From: an uncultured Prevotella sp.
GTDB taxonomy: Bacteria; Bacteroidota; Bacteroidia; Bacteroidales; Bacteroidaceae
Direction of reading: 5' to 3'
Assembly (NCBI GenBank): GCA_905233825.1
Contig: CAJOFE010000026.1
Location: 1-37,177 of the forward strand
Length of the DNA: 37,177 nucleotides
In this document: positions 1-6,778 of the stretch, piece after piece
Numbering within the stretch: the stretch's first letter is position 1
How the letters are laid out: each line of letters starts with the position of its first letter
The notes under the pieces: generated by a model
Database searches by the model: none
The model's input: the letters and a program-made list of their open reading frames with translations, nothing else
What the model was told of the DNA's origin: nothing
Made by a program: the position numbers and the translations under genes

Positions 1-88
1 TAACTTTTTTTAAGAAGAAAGTAGAAATTGGAGTTATTGGCGTTATTGGCAAAATTGGCAGGTAATTATAGCCTATGTCCTATAGGCG

Positions 89-113
89 CTATAAATATAG
101 TATATATTTATAG
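89..113. repeat. perfect AT-rich palindrome
   Basis: Arms CTATAAATATA and TATATTTATAG (11 bp each, perfect) are separated by GTA. Two other palindromes lie next to it: GCCTAT/ATAGGC at 71-87 and the perfect 12-mer ATATCATGATAT at 131-142. No gene is adjacent on the left within the window. It could be a protein-binding site or simply an extruding AT-rich hairpin; nothing decides this. Confidence 0.6.
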
Positions 114-563
114 AATTATTATTTATAAAGATATCATGATATGGTAAAAAATAGGTGCAAATTTTGCCAATTTTGCCAATTGCTTTTTGTTTTGTCTGAT
201 AAATTCTGTATTTTTGCATCCTGTATGTGGTATCAAAAAAGGCTCAAGAACAGGAAAATATACTAAAAATAGGCTAAAAATAGATGATTTTGCCCCCATT
301 TTCATGAAAAATATCAGTTTTTTGCGAAGAATCCGCGACAGACTATACCACTCTCACAAAGCAATTGTGGACCACTAACTCTCACGTATGCAAGTAGTTA
401 GGTCCGCTTGCGAGCGATTTGAATTACACGAAATTGGCGAAATTGGCAAAATTGGCACCCTTTTTTTACCCCCTATGGGGTTTTCAGAATTCTTCGCTCT
501 GCGAAGAACTCAAACTTCAAAAGTTTTTCTCTCTCTTTTTCTCTCCCTCTCAAAAATTTTTCG

Positions 564-571
564 TACCTTTG
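564..571 (+). promoter_or_regulatory. -7 promoter element of cysS
   Basis: TACCTTTG matches the Bacteroidetes -7 consensus TAnnTTTG and ends 20 nt before the cysS ATG, which would give a 5' leader of about 15-17 nt. No clear TTTG is present at -33; the upstream tract is CT-rich. Confidence 0.65.
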
Positions 572-591
572 CACCCAAATAACAGGAAAGT

Positions 592-2094
592 ATGGAATCA
601 AAACTCGTAATCTATAACACGCTGACGCGCCAGAAAGAGCGCTTCGAGCCTATCAACGCCCCGCATGTGGGCATGTATGTATGCGGCCCCACCGTCTATG
701 GCGATCCCCATCTGGGTCATGCGCGTCCGGCCATCACGTTCGACATTCTGTTCCGCTACTTGAAGCACTTGGGCTATAAGGTGCGCTACGTCAGGAATAT
801 CACCGACGTAGGCCATTTGGAACATGATGCTGACGAGGGCGAGGATAAGATTGCCAAGAAGGCACGGCTGGAGCAGTTGGAGCCAATGGAGATAGCGCAG
901 TACTACACGCGCCGCTATCATCAGGCTATGGACTCGATGGGCGTGTTGCGCCCCAGCATCGAGCCATGTGCCACAGGTCACATCATCGAGCAGCAGCAGT
1001 TGGTGCAGCAGATACTTGACAATGGCTTTGCCTACGAGTCGAACGGCAGTATCTATTTCGATATAGAAGCCTACAATAAGCAGTACCAGTATGGCATTCT
1101 TTCTGGTCGCTCCTTAGAGAACGTGAAGGATGCCAGCCGCGAGCTGGACGGCGTTGGCGAGAAGCGCCATCAGGCCGATTTCGCCCTGTGGAAGAAGGCT
1201 CAGCCCGAGCACATCATGCGCTGGCCCTCGCCTTGGAGCGATGGTTTCCCTGGCTGGCATTGCGAGTGCACGGCGATGGGACGTAAGTATCTGGGCGAGA
1301 CATTCGACATTCACGGTGGCGGCATGGATCTCGTCTTTCCTCACCATGAGTGCGAGATAGCACAGGCGCAGGCCGCAATGGGTCATCCTGCCGTGAAATA
1401 CTGGATGCACAACAATATGATTACCATCAACGGGCAGAAGATGGGTAAGTCACTGGGCAATTTCATTACGCTGGAGCAGTTCTTCACTGGTCAGCATGAG
1501 CTGCTGACGAAGGCCTACTCGCCCATGACCATCCGCTTCTTTATCCTCTCGGCTCATTATCGTGGCACCGTCGATTTCAGCGACGAGGCCTTGCAGGCTG
1601 CTGAGAAGGGACTGGAGAAGCTCACCAATGCCATCAGCGACCTGCAGCGTGTGCAGGCCAGCGAGAAGTGCGATGCTGAGACGGAGCGCGTGGTGAAGAG
1701 CCTGCGCCAGCGTTGCTATGATGCCATGAACGACGATCTGGCGACGCCGCAGGTCATCAGCATCCTTTTCGAGGCTGCCACCGTCGTCAATCGCCTCATC
1801 GACCACAAGGCCACCATTTGCGCCGACTGCCTGAAAGAACTGTCGGAGGTGATGCACCTCTTTGCAGAAGACATTCTGGGACTCAAAGCTAATAGCCAAC
1901 AGCTGACAGTCAATGGCCAGAGCAATCGCGAGGAAGCCTTCGGCAAAGTGGTGGATATGGTGCTCGACCTTCGTGCCAAGGCCAAAGCCGCCAAGGACTG
2001 GGCTACCAGCGACCAAATTCGCGACGAACTTGCTGCCGCCGGTTTTGAGGTAAAAGATACCAAGGACGGCGTTACCTGGAAACTTAACAAGTAA
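592..2094 (+). CDS. cysS: cysteine--tRNA ligase
   Basis: This class I aminoacyl-tRNA synthetase charges tRNA-Cys with cysteine in the cytoplasm. Its 500 residues are a normal length. The zinc site starts at [10 protein letters not shown], followed by the HIGH-type motif HLGH (about residues 42-45), the WHCECTAMG zinc-ligand segment, [15 protein letters not shown], and the KMSKS-type loop as KMGKSLGN. The C-terminal tRNA-binding part ends with [21 protein letters not shown] small linker near residues 431-443 ([16 protein letters not shown]) is low in complexity and looks like an in-frame repeat insertion ahead of the conserved [10 protein letters not shown] segment. The start is supported by the promoter 20 nt upstream. 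It is probably the first gene of a three-gene unit, since the next ATG comes 3 nt after its stop. Confidence 0.97.
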   Translation: MESKLVIYNTLTRQKERFEPINAPHVGMYVCGPTVYGDPHLGHARPAITFDILFRYLKHLGYKVRYVRNITDVGHLEHDADEGEDKIAKKARLEQLEPMEIAQYYTRRYHQAMDSMGVLRPSIEPCATGHIIEQQQLVQQILDNGFAYESNGSIYFDIEAYNKQYQYGILSGRSLENVKDASRELDGVGEKRHQADFALWKKAQPEHIMRWPSPWSDGFPGWHCECTAMGRKYLGETFDIHGGGMDLVFPHHECEIAQAQAAMGHPAVKYWMHNNMITINGQKMGKSLGNFITLEQFFTGQHELLTKAYSPMTIRFFILSAHYRGTVDFSDEALQAAEKGLEKLTNAISDLQRVQASEKCDAETERVVKSLRQRCYDAMNDDLATPQVISILFEAATVVNRLIDHKATICADCLKELSEVMHLFAEDILGLKANSQQLTVNGQSNREEAFGKVVDMVLDLRAKAKAAKDWATSDQIRDELAAAGFEVKDTKDGVTWKLNK

Positions 2095-2097
2095 GAC

Positions 2098-2811
2098 ATG
2101 AAGCAAGGACGTCACATCTGCAACACGCTGAAGGCTATCCGCAAGCAGATTGCTGAAGCCAACGAGATTAAGTACGAGCCGCGTGAGTGCCACCACGAGG
2201 GCGAATGTGCCGGCACCTGTCCTGTCTGCGAAGCCGAGGTACGCTATTTGGAAAGCGAACTCAGCAAGCGTCGCCGTTTGGGACGTGCCGTCAGCTTAGT
2301 GGGTATCTCGGCAGGAGTGGCTGCATTGCAGAGCTGTGGTCTTTTCAGAGTCTTCCAACCTACGGCTGGCATCCCCGTCATGCCGCCAGAACAGCAGGCA
2401 TTGGCTGCTGACACTACACGTGGAAATTCTCTGGAGGAGGTGGTAGTGATGGGCGAGCCTCCTGTGATGACTACTGACAGCCTCCGTCCGCTGAAAGCTG
2501 ACGAGAAGGTGTTGGACGGCATCGTGGAAGAGATGCCGCATTTTCCCGGCGGCGACCAGGCGCTGATGGACTATCTGAAGAAGAACATGCAATATCCCGA
2601 CGAGGATGTGCAGGGGCGCGTTATCGTAACCTTCATGGTGGAGAAGGACGGCAGCATCAGCGATGCGAAGGTGGTTAAATCGCTCAGCGAGGGAGCCGAC
2701 AAGGAGGCCTTGCGCCTTATTAACAGCATGCCAAAGTGGCATCCTGGTAAACAGCTGGGCACTCCGGTCAATACCAAATATACCGTTCCCGTCATTTTCA
2801 GGCTCGAGTGA
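2098..2811 (+). CDS. TonB C-terminal-domain protein with Cys-rich N-terminus
   Basis: Three parts are visible in 237 residues. Residues 1-60 form a charged, Cys-rich module (CHHEGECAGTCPVCEAEV, four Cys and two His in about 18 residues) that could bind zinc. Residues about 61-80 are hydrophobic (VSLVGISAGVAALQSCG) and could be a membrane anchor or a poor lipobox. Residues about 145-237 are a TonB C-terminal domain (FPGGDQALMDYLKKNMQYP, GRVIVTFMVEKDGSISD, ending in VPVIFRLE). TonB domains contact TonB-dependent outer-membrane receptors, but no ExbB/ExbD or receptor gene is nearby. The gene starts 3 nt after cysS and its stop overlaps the next start, so the three are probably co-transcribed. 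The role of the Cys-rich module is unknown to me. Confidence 0.85.
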   Translation: MKQGRHICNTLKAIRKQIAEANEIKYEPRECHHEGECAGTCPVCEAEVRYLESELSKRRRLGRAVSLVGISAGVAALQSCGLFRVFQPTAGIPVMPPEQQALAADTTRGNSLEEVVVMGEPPVMTTDSLRPLKADEKVLDGIVEEMPHFPGGDQALMDYLKKNMQYPDEDVQGRVIVTFMVEKDGSISDAKVVKSLSEGADKEALRLINSMPKWHPGKQLGTPVNTKYTVPVIFRLE

Positions 2812-3425
2812 AAGCTCCGCTCATAGCCATTGCCCGCCATCGCCTGAGTGTTGATGGCGACGGCGTCACCACGCTGGTGGCCTTTCACGGCTGTCCGTTG
2901 CGTTGCCAGTATTGTCTGAACCGTCAGTGTTGGGAGCCTGAGGGTATCTGGCGATGGACAACGCCCGAGGAACTGGTGGAGGAACTGATGAAAGACAATC
3001 TCTACTTCTTAGCCACAGGCGGAGGTGTATGCTTCGGTGGCGGCGAGCCCCTCCTTTACAGCGATTTTATTGCAGCTTTCAGCCAGCTATGTCCTCCTGA
3101 GTGGCACATCTATTTAGAATCGTCGCTCCATGTGGATCAGCAACAGTTAGAGGCCGTCATCCCTTACGTACATCATTATTATATAGATGTGAAGGACTTG
3201 CAGCCCGACATCTATCATCGCTACACAACAGGCGACATCGCTCCCTTGTTGCATAATCTCAGCCTGCTGGCCGACCGCAAATTGCAAGAGCACATCACCA
3301 TCCGTCTGCCACTTATCATTAACTACAATACCGATGCCGACCGCCAGCGCAGTCAGCAGCAGCTCGAGGCTATGGGCTACACCCATTTCGACCGCTTTGA
3401 CTATGTTGTCAGCAAAAAAATATAG
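2808..3425 (+). CDS. small radical SAM protein (PflA-like)
   Basis: The cluster motif CPLRCQYC (CxxxCxxC, residues about 29-36) and GGGVCFGGGEPLLY mark a radical SAM enzyme of the glycyl-radical-enzyme activase type, with one [4Fe-4S] cluster and S-adenosylmethionine. At 205 residues it is shorter than classical PflA (about 245) and has no extra ferredoxin-like cluster insert. The start is GTG, overlapping the TGA stop of the TonB-domain gene (GTGA), which implies translational coupling. No glycyl radical enzyme lies nearby, so the substrate cannot be named. The C-terminus (HFDRFDYVVSKKI) is normal in appearance, and the kbl promoter follows directly. Confidence 0.85.
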   Translation: MKAPLIAIARHRLSVDGDGVTTLVAFHGCPLRCQYCLNRQCWEPEGIWRWTTPEELVEELMKDNLYFLATGGGVCFGGGEPLLYSDFIAAFSQLCPPEWHIYLESSLHVDQQQLEAVIPYVHHYYIDVKDLQPDIYHRYTTGDIAPLLHNLSLLADRKLQEHITIRLPLIINYNTDADRQRSQQQLEAMGYTHFDRFDYVVSKKI

Positions 3426-3456
3426 AAAATCCTTTCTTTCTTTTGAAATCTTTTCG

Positions 3457-3464
3457 TAACTTTG
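3457..3464 (+). promoter_or_regulatory. -7 promoter element of kbl
   Basis: TAACTTTG fits TAnnTTTG and ends 25 nt before the kbl ATG. A TTTG lies at 3442-3445, but the spacing of 11 nt is shorter than the usual 19-21, so the -33 element is uncertain. Confidence 0.6.
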
Positions 3465-3489
3465 CAACGACAATAAAAAACCTAATGCT

Positions 3490-4677
3490 ATGTACGGAAA
3501 GATGAAAGAACATCTCGCTCAGACACTTAGCGAGATTCGCGAGGCAGGACTCTACAAGGAAGAGCGCCTCATTGAAAGTCCACAACGGGCTGCCATCGAA
3601 GTGGCAGGAAAGGAAGTACTGAACTTCTGTGCTAACAACTACTTAGGTCTGAGCGACCATCCACGTCTCATTGAAGCCTCGAAACGCATGATGGACCGTC
3701 GCGGCTTCGGAATGTCGAGTGTACGCTTCATCTGTGGCACGCAAGACATCCACAAAGAGCTGGAGCAGGCCATCAGTCAGTATTTCAAGACCGAGGACAC
3801 CATCCTCTATGCTGCTTGCTTCGATGCCAACGGTGGCGTGTTTGAGCCACTATTTACCGAGGAGGATGCCATCATCAGCGATGCCCTGAACCATGCCTCT
3901 ATTATTGACGGTGTACGTCTCTGCAAGGCCAAGCGCTATCGCTATGCCAATGCCGACATGCAGGAACTGGAACGCTGCTTGCAGGAGGCACAGGCCCAGC
4001 GCTTCCGTATCATCGTCACCGACGGAGTGTTCTCAATGGACGGCAATGTGGCTCCTGTGGATAAGATTTGTGACCTGGCCGAGAAGTACGACGCCCTGGT
4101 GATGGTTGATGAGAGTCACAGCGCCGGTGTCGTGGGCAAGACAGGGCACGGTGTGAGTGAGTTCTACAATACCTACGGTCGGGTGGATATCTACACAGGT
4201 ACCTTAGGAAAGAGCTTCGGAGGAGCCTTGGGCGGTTTTACTACCGGTCGCAAGGAGATTATCGACCTGCTGCGCCAGCGTTCGCGTCCCTATCTGTTCT
4301 CCAATTCACTGGCCCCTGCCATCATCGGTGCCTCGCTCGAGGTGTTCAAGATGCTGGGTGAGAGCAACGAGATTCATGACCGGTTGGTGGAGAACGTCGA
4401 GTACTTCCGCTCGAAGATGCTCCAATCAGGCTTCGACATCAAGCCCACGCAGAGTGCCATCTGTGCAGTGATGCTCTACGATGCCAAGCTGTCGCAGGTT
4501 TATGCCGCAAAGATGCAAGAAGAGGGAATCTATGTCACGGGCTTCTACTATCCCGTAGTGCCGAAAGGTCAGGCCCGCATCCGTGTACAGATTTCTGCTG
4601 GCCATAACCGCGAACAGCTCGACAAGTGCATCGCTGCCTTTATTAAGGTAGGTCGCGAATTGGGTGTTCTGAAATAA
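3490..4677 (+). CDS. kbl: glycine C-acetyltransferase (2-amino-3-ketobutyrate CoA ligase)
   Basis: This PLP enzyme of the alpha-oxoamine synthase family splits 2-amino-3-ketobutyrate with CoA to give glycine and acetyl-CoA, the second step of threonine breakdown. It has 395 residues, the same length class as E. coli Kbl. Visible motifs are NFCANNYLGLSDHP, the PLP-contact segment VDESHSAGVVGKTG, and TGTLGKSFGGALGG with the Schiff-base lysine. The partner threonine dehydrogenase is in this window at 14369-15337 on the other strand, not in the same operon. The gene has its own promoter and a hairpin terminator just after the stop. The related 8-amino-7-oxononanoate synthase is the main alternative, but the N-terminal and active-site text fits Kbl better. 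Confidence 0.93.
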   Translation: MYGKMKEHLAQTLSEIREAGLYKEERLIESPQRAAIEVAGKEVLNFCANNYLGLSDHPRLIEASKRMMDRRGFGMSSVRFICGTQDIHKELEQAISQYFKTEDTILYAACFDANGGVFEPLFTEEDAIISDALNHASIIDGVRLCKAKRYRYANADMQELERCLQEAQAQRFRIIVTDGVFSMDGNVAPVDKICDLAEKYDALVMVDESHSAGVVGKTGHGVSEFYNTYGRVDIYTGTLGKSFGGALGGFTTGRKEIIDLLRQRSRPYLFSNSLAPAIIGASLEVFKMLGESNEIHDRLVENVEYFRSKMLQSGFDIKPTQSAICAVMLYDAKLSQVYAAKMQEEGIYVTGFYYPVVPKGQARIRVQISAGHNREQLDKCIAAFIKVGRELGVLK

Positions 4678-4688
4678 TGAGACAATGA

Positions 4689-4727
4689 AATGAGAAATGG
4701 GCAGGGTGCTCATTTCTCATTCTTTTT
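4689..4727 (+). terminator. terminator of kbl, overlapping the terC 3' end
   Basis: Perfect 11-bp arms AATGAGAAATG (4689-4699) and CATTTCTCATT (4711-4721) are followed by TCTTTTT. It starts 12 nt after the kbl stop. The right arm and the T run also encode the last codons and stop of terC on the other strand. Confidence 0.8.
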
Positions 4728-5735
4728 GCGTGAGATAACAACCGAGAGTCCCATTGACAGTACCAGGGTGCCGAAGATGATGATGAGCGACCAGAGAGTG
4801 GGAATCTCAATGTGGGGCATGTTCAGGTTCAGGCCTACGAGACTGCCCAGTTGGTTGATGTACTCGTTCATGGCCAGCAACATCTTGATACCTACAAAGA
4901 TGAGGATGATGCCGAGACCATATTTCAGATAGGAGAAATACTTGGCCACAGCGGCCAAAGCGAAATAAAGGGCACGCAGGCCGAGGATGGCGAAGATGTT
5001 CGAGGTAAGCACGATGAACGGGTCGCGGCTGACGGAGAAAACGGCCGGGATGCTATCGACAGCGAAGGCAACATCAGTGGTCTCGATGACGATAAGGGCG
5101 ATGAAAAGCGGGGTGGCCAGCTTGCGCAGCGTAATCTTACCATCTTTATCCTTGACCTCTTCCCTGATGAAGAACTTCTCACCGTGCATCTTGTCAGTGA
5201 CAGGGAAGAATCGCTTGAATAGCTTTACAATGAAGTTGTTACTGGGGTCGGTTTGTGCCTCCTCGTCGTGGGTGAACATTTTGGAACCTGTGTAGAGCAG
5301 GAACAGGCCAAAAAGACCTAGTATCCATTCAAAGCGCTCGACCATTGCGGCACCAGCGAAGATGAAAACGCTGCGCAGTACCAATGCACCGAAGATACCC
5401 CAGAAGAGCACCTCGTGCTGATATTTACGCTCGACGGCAAAGAACGAGAAGAGCATGAGGAATACAAAGAGGTTGTCCATCGACAACGACTTTTCAATCA
5501 GATAGCCCGCAAGGAACTCCATTGCTTTCTCGTGAGGATCGACGGGATAGAGGAAATAGATGCCCGCACAGAAAACCAACGAGACGGCTATCCACACGCC
5601 CGTCATTTTCAGCGCCTCTTTCACGCCTACCTCATGTTGCCCCTTTTTGCCGAACATCTTCAGGTCGGCAATGAGCATGATGAACACCAATACGTAGAAA
5701 ACGATCCAGGCCCACACGGGCATTCCCATCAACAT
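4710..5735 (-). CDS. TerC family integral membrane protein
   Basis: A 341-residue polytopic inner-membrane protein with about eight hydrophobic segments. TerC signatures are SLSMDNLFVFLMLFSFF, the acidic segment TTDVAFAVDSIPAVFSVS and ILGLRALYF. TerC/Alx-type proteins are linked to tellurite resistance, Mn2+ efflux and metal loading of exported enzymes; which applies here cannot be read from the sequence. It is the last gene of the proB-proA-phosphatase-argF' row, 46 nt after argF'. The final residues (RKKNEK) are written by the kbl terminator sequence, so the tail is unlikely to be under strong constraint. Confidence 0.92.
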   Translation of the reverse strand: MLMGMPVWAWIVFYVLVFIMLIADLKMFGKKGQHEVGVKEALKMTGVWIAVSLVFCAGIYFLYPVDPHEKAMEFLAGYLIEKSLSMDNLFVFLMLFSFFAVERKYQHEVLFWGIFGALVLRSVFIFAGAAMVERFEWILGLFGLFLLYTGSKMFTHDEEAQTDPSNNFIVKLFKRFFPVTDKMHGEKFFIREEVKDKDGKITLRKLATPLFIALIVIETTDVAFAVDSIPAVFSVSRDPFIVLTSNIFAILGLRALYFALAAVAKYFSYLKYGLGIILIFVGIKMLLAMNEYINQLGSLVGLNLNMPHIEIPTLWSLIIIFGTLVLSMGLSVVISRKKNEK

Positions 5736-5781
5736 GATTTATTTTTCTATTTATTAATCACTATTTCCTGTTCACTATTCC
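5736..5781 (-). repeat. degenerate repeat in the argF'-terC gap
   Basis: Read on the minus strand after the argF' stop, the gap contains GGAATAGTGAACAGGAAATA and then GTGATTAATAAATAG, an imperfect repetition of the word GAAATAGTGA. It belongs to the class of stop-abutting degenerate repeats seen elsewhere in the window, and it also provides the A-rich leader of terC. Confidence 0.45.
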
Positions 5782-6750
5782 TTAGCGAAGCGCCTCCAGC
5801 ATGCGCTTCAGCACTACTGAGCAGCTGATTTCGCGGTTGGCAGCTTCGGGGATGACGAGCGAGTTGGTACTCTCGATGACATCGTCGGTGACAATAAGGT
5901 TGCGACGCACAGGCAGACAGTGCATAAACTTGCCGTTGTTGGTCCAAGACATGTGCTCTGTATCTACCGTCCATGAGCGGTCATTGCAAGTAATCTTACC
6001 GTAGTCGGCAGGGGTAGTGACACCTGGGTTGCTCCAGTTCTTGGCGTAGATGAAGTCGGCACCCTCAAAAGCTTTCTTCTGATCGTACTCCACGACGGCA
6101 TTACCCACGAACTGCGAGTCGAGCTCGTAGCCCTCGGGGTGGGTGATGACAAGATCAACATCGGGAGCGGCATTCATCCATTGCGTGAAACTGTTGGGTA
6201 CGGCCTGCGGCAATGCACGGCAATGGGGAGCCCAGGTTAAAACGACTTTGGGACGCTCAATGGTTTTGTGTTCCTCAATGGTTATTAGGTCGGCAAAGGC
6301 CTGCAATGGGTGAACGGTGGCCGTCTCCATGGCGAAGACGGGCCGGCCGCTGTACTTGATGAACTGCTGCAGCACCGTTTCGGCGTAGTCGTATTCGCGG
6401 TCGGTCAAGCCGGCGAAGGAGCGCACACCGATGATGTCACAGTAGCAGCCCATCACGGGAATGGCTTCCAGCAGATGCTCACTCTTATCGCCGTCCATGA
6501 TAACGCCGCGCTCAGTCTCCAACTTCCATGCGCCGGCGTTGACGTCGAGCACGATGACGTTCATGCCCAAGTTCATGGCGGCCTTCTGTGTCGACAAGCG
6601 GGTGCGCAAGCTGTTGTTGAAGAAAATCATCATCAGGGTCTTGTTCTTGCCCAGATGCTGGTACTTATAATGGTCATTCTTAATCTCAAAAGCCTCGGCC
6701 AGCGCCTTGTCCAGCGGGCCGATGTCATTGACGTTGATAAAAGTTCTCAT
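5782..6750 (-). CDS. argF': N-succinylornithine (or N-acetylornithine) carbamoyltransferase
   Basis: This enzyme transfers a carbamoyl group from carbamoyl phosphate to an N-acylated ornithine, the Bacteroidetes variant of the arginine pathway. The 322 residues show the carbamoyl-phosphate loop SLRTRLSTQ (about 47-55), the HPLQAFADL motif, and the FMHCLPVRRN motif near the C-terminus. The segment MDGDKSEHLLEAIPVMG carries Ser at residue 90. As I recall it, this position is Pro90 in the B. fragilis succinylornithine enzyme and Glu92 in the Xanthomonas acetylornithine enzyme, so a small residue suggests the succinyl substrate. The gene is 28 nt downstream of the phosphatase gene and away from the main arg cluster at 30947-36846, but next to proA and proB, which also start from glutamate. 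Confidence 0.93.
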   Translation of the reverse strand: MRTFINVNDIGPLDKALAEAFEIKNDHYKYQHLGKNKTLMMIFFNNSLRTRLSTQKAAMNLGMNVIVLDVNAGAWKLETERGVIMDGDKSEHLLEAIPVMGCYCDIIGVRSFAGLTDREYDYAETVLQQFIKYSGRPVFAMETATVHPLQAFADLITIEEHKTIERPKVVLTWAPHCRALPQAVPNSFTQWMNAAPDVDLVITHPEGYELDSQFVGNAVVEYDQKKAFEGADFIYAKNWSNPGVTTPADYGKITCNDRSWTVDTEHMSWTNNGKFMHCLPVRRNLIVTDDVIESTNSLVIPEAANREISCSVVLKRMLEALR

Positions 6751-6778
6751 GGTGTTTCTTATGTCTTTGTCCTTATTG

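Larger units (their letters stand above)
1..591. other. gene-free repeat-rich leader before cysS
   Basis: No convincing gene lies here; the short open frames have no family resemblance and run through repeats. The stretch holds words built on ATTGGCAAAATTGGCA at about 38-60 and 430-457 and, in inverse orientation, at about 156-181. It also has an AT-rich palindrome cluster at 71-142, a small hairpin with CCCC/GGGG arms and a T run near 469-485, and an 8-bp-arm hairpin at 490-508. The cysS promoter is at its right end. It could be the remains of an old insertion plus the terminator of a gene to the left of the window. Confidence 0.6.

Noticed and set aside
355..412. Inverted GGACC/GGTCC segments as a tRNA or riboswitch
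   Set aside because: No cloverleaf, no TTC loop and no known aptamer core could be built; arms are imperfect.
187..582. Short open frames in the leader region
   Set aside because: They run through the ATTGGC repeats (KLAKLAK-type peptides) and palindromes and have no start signals.
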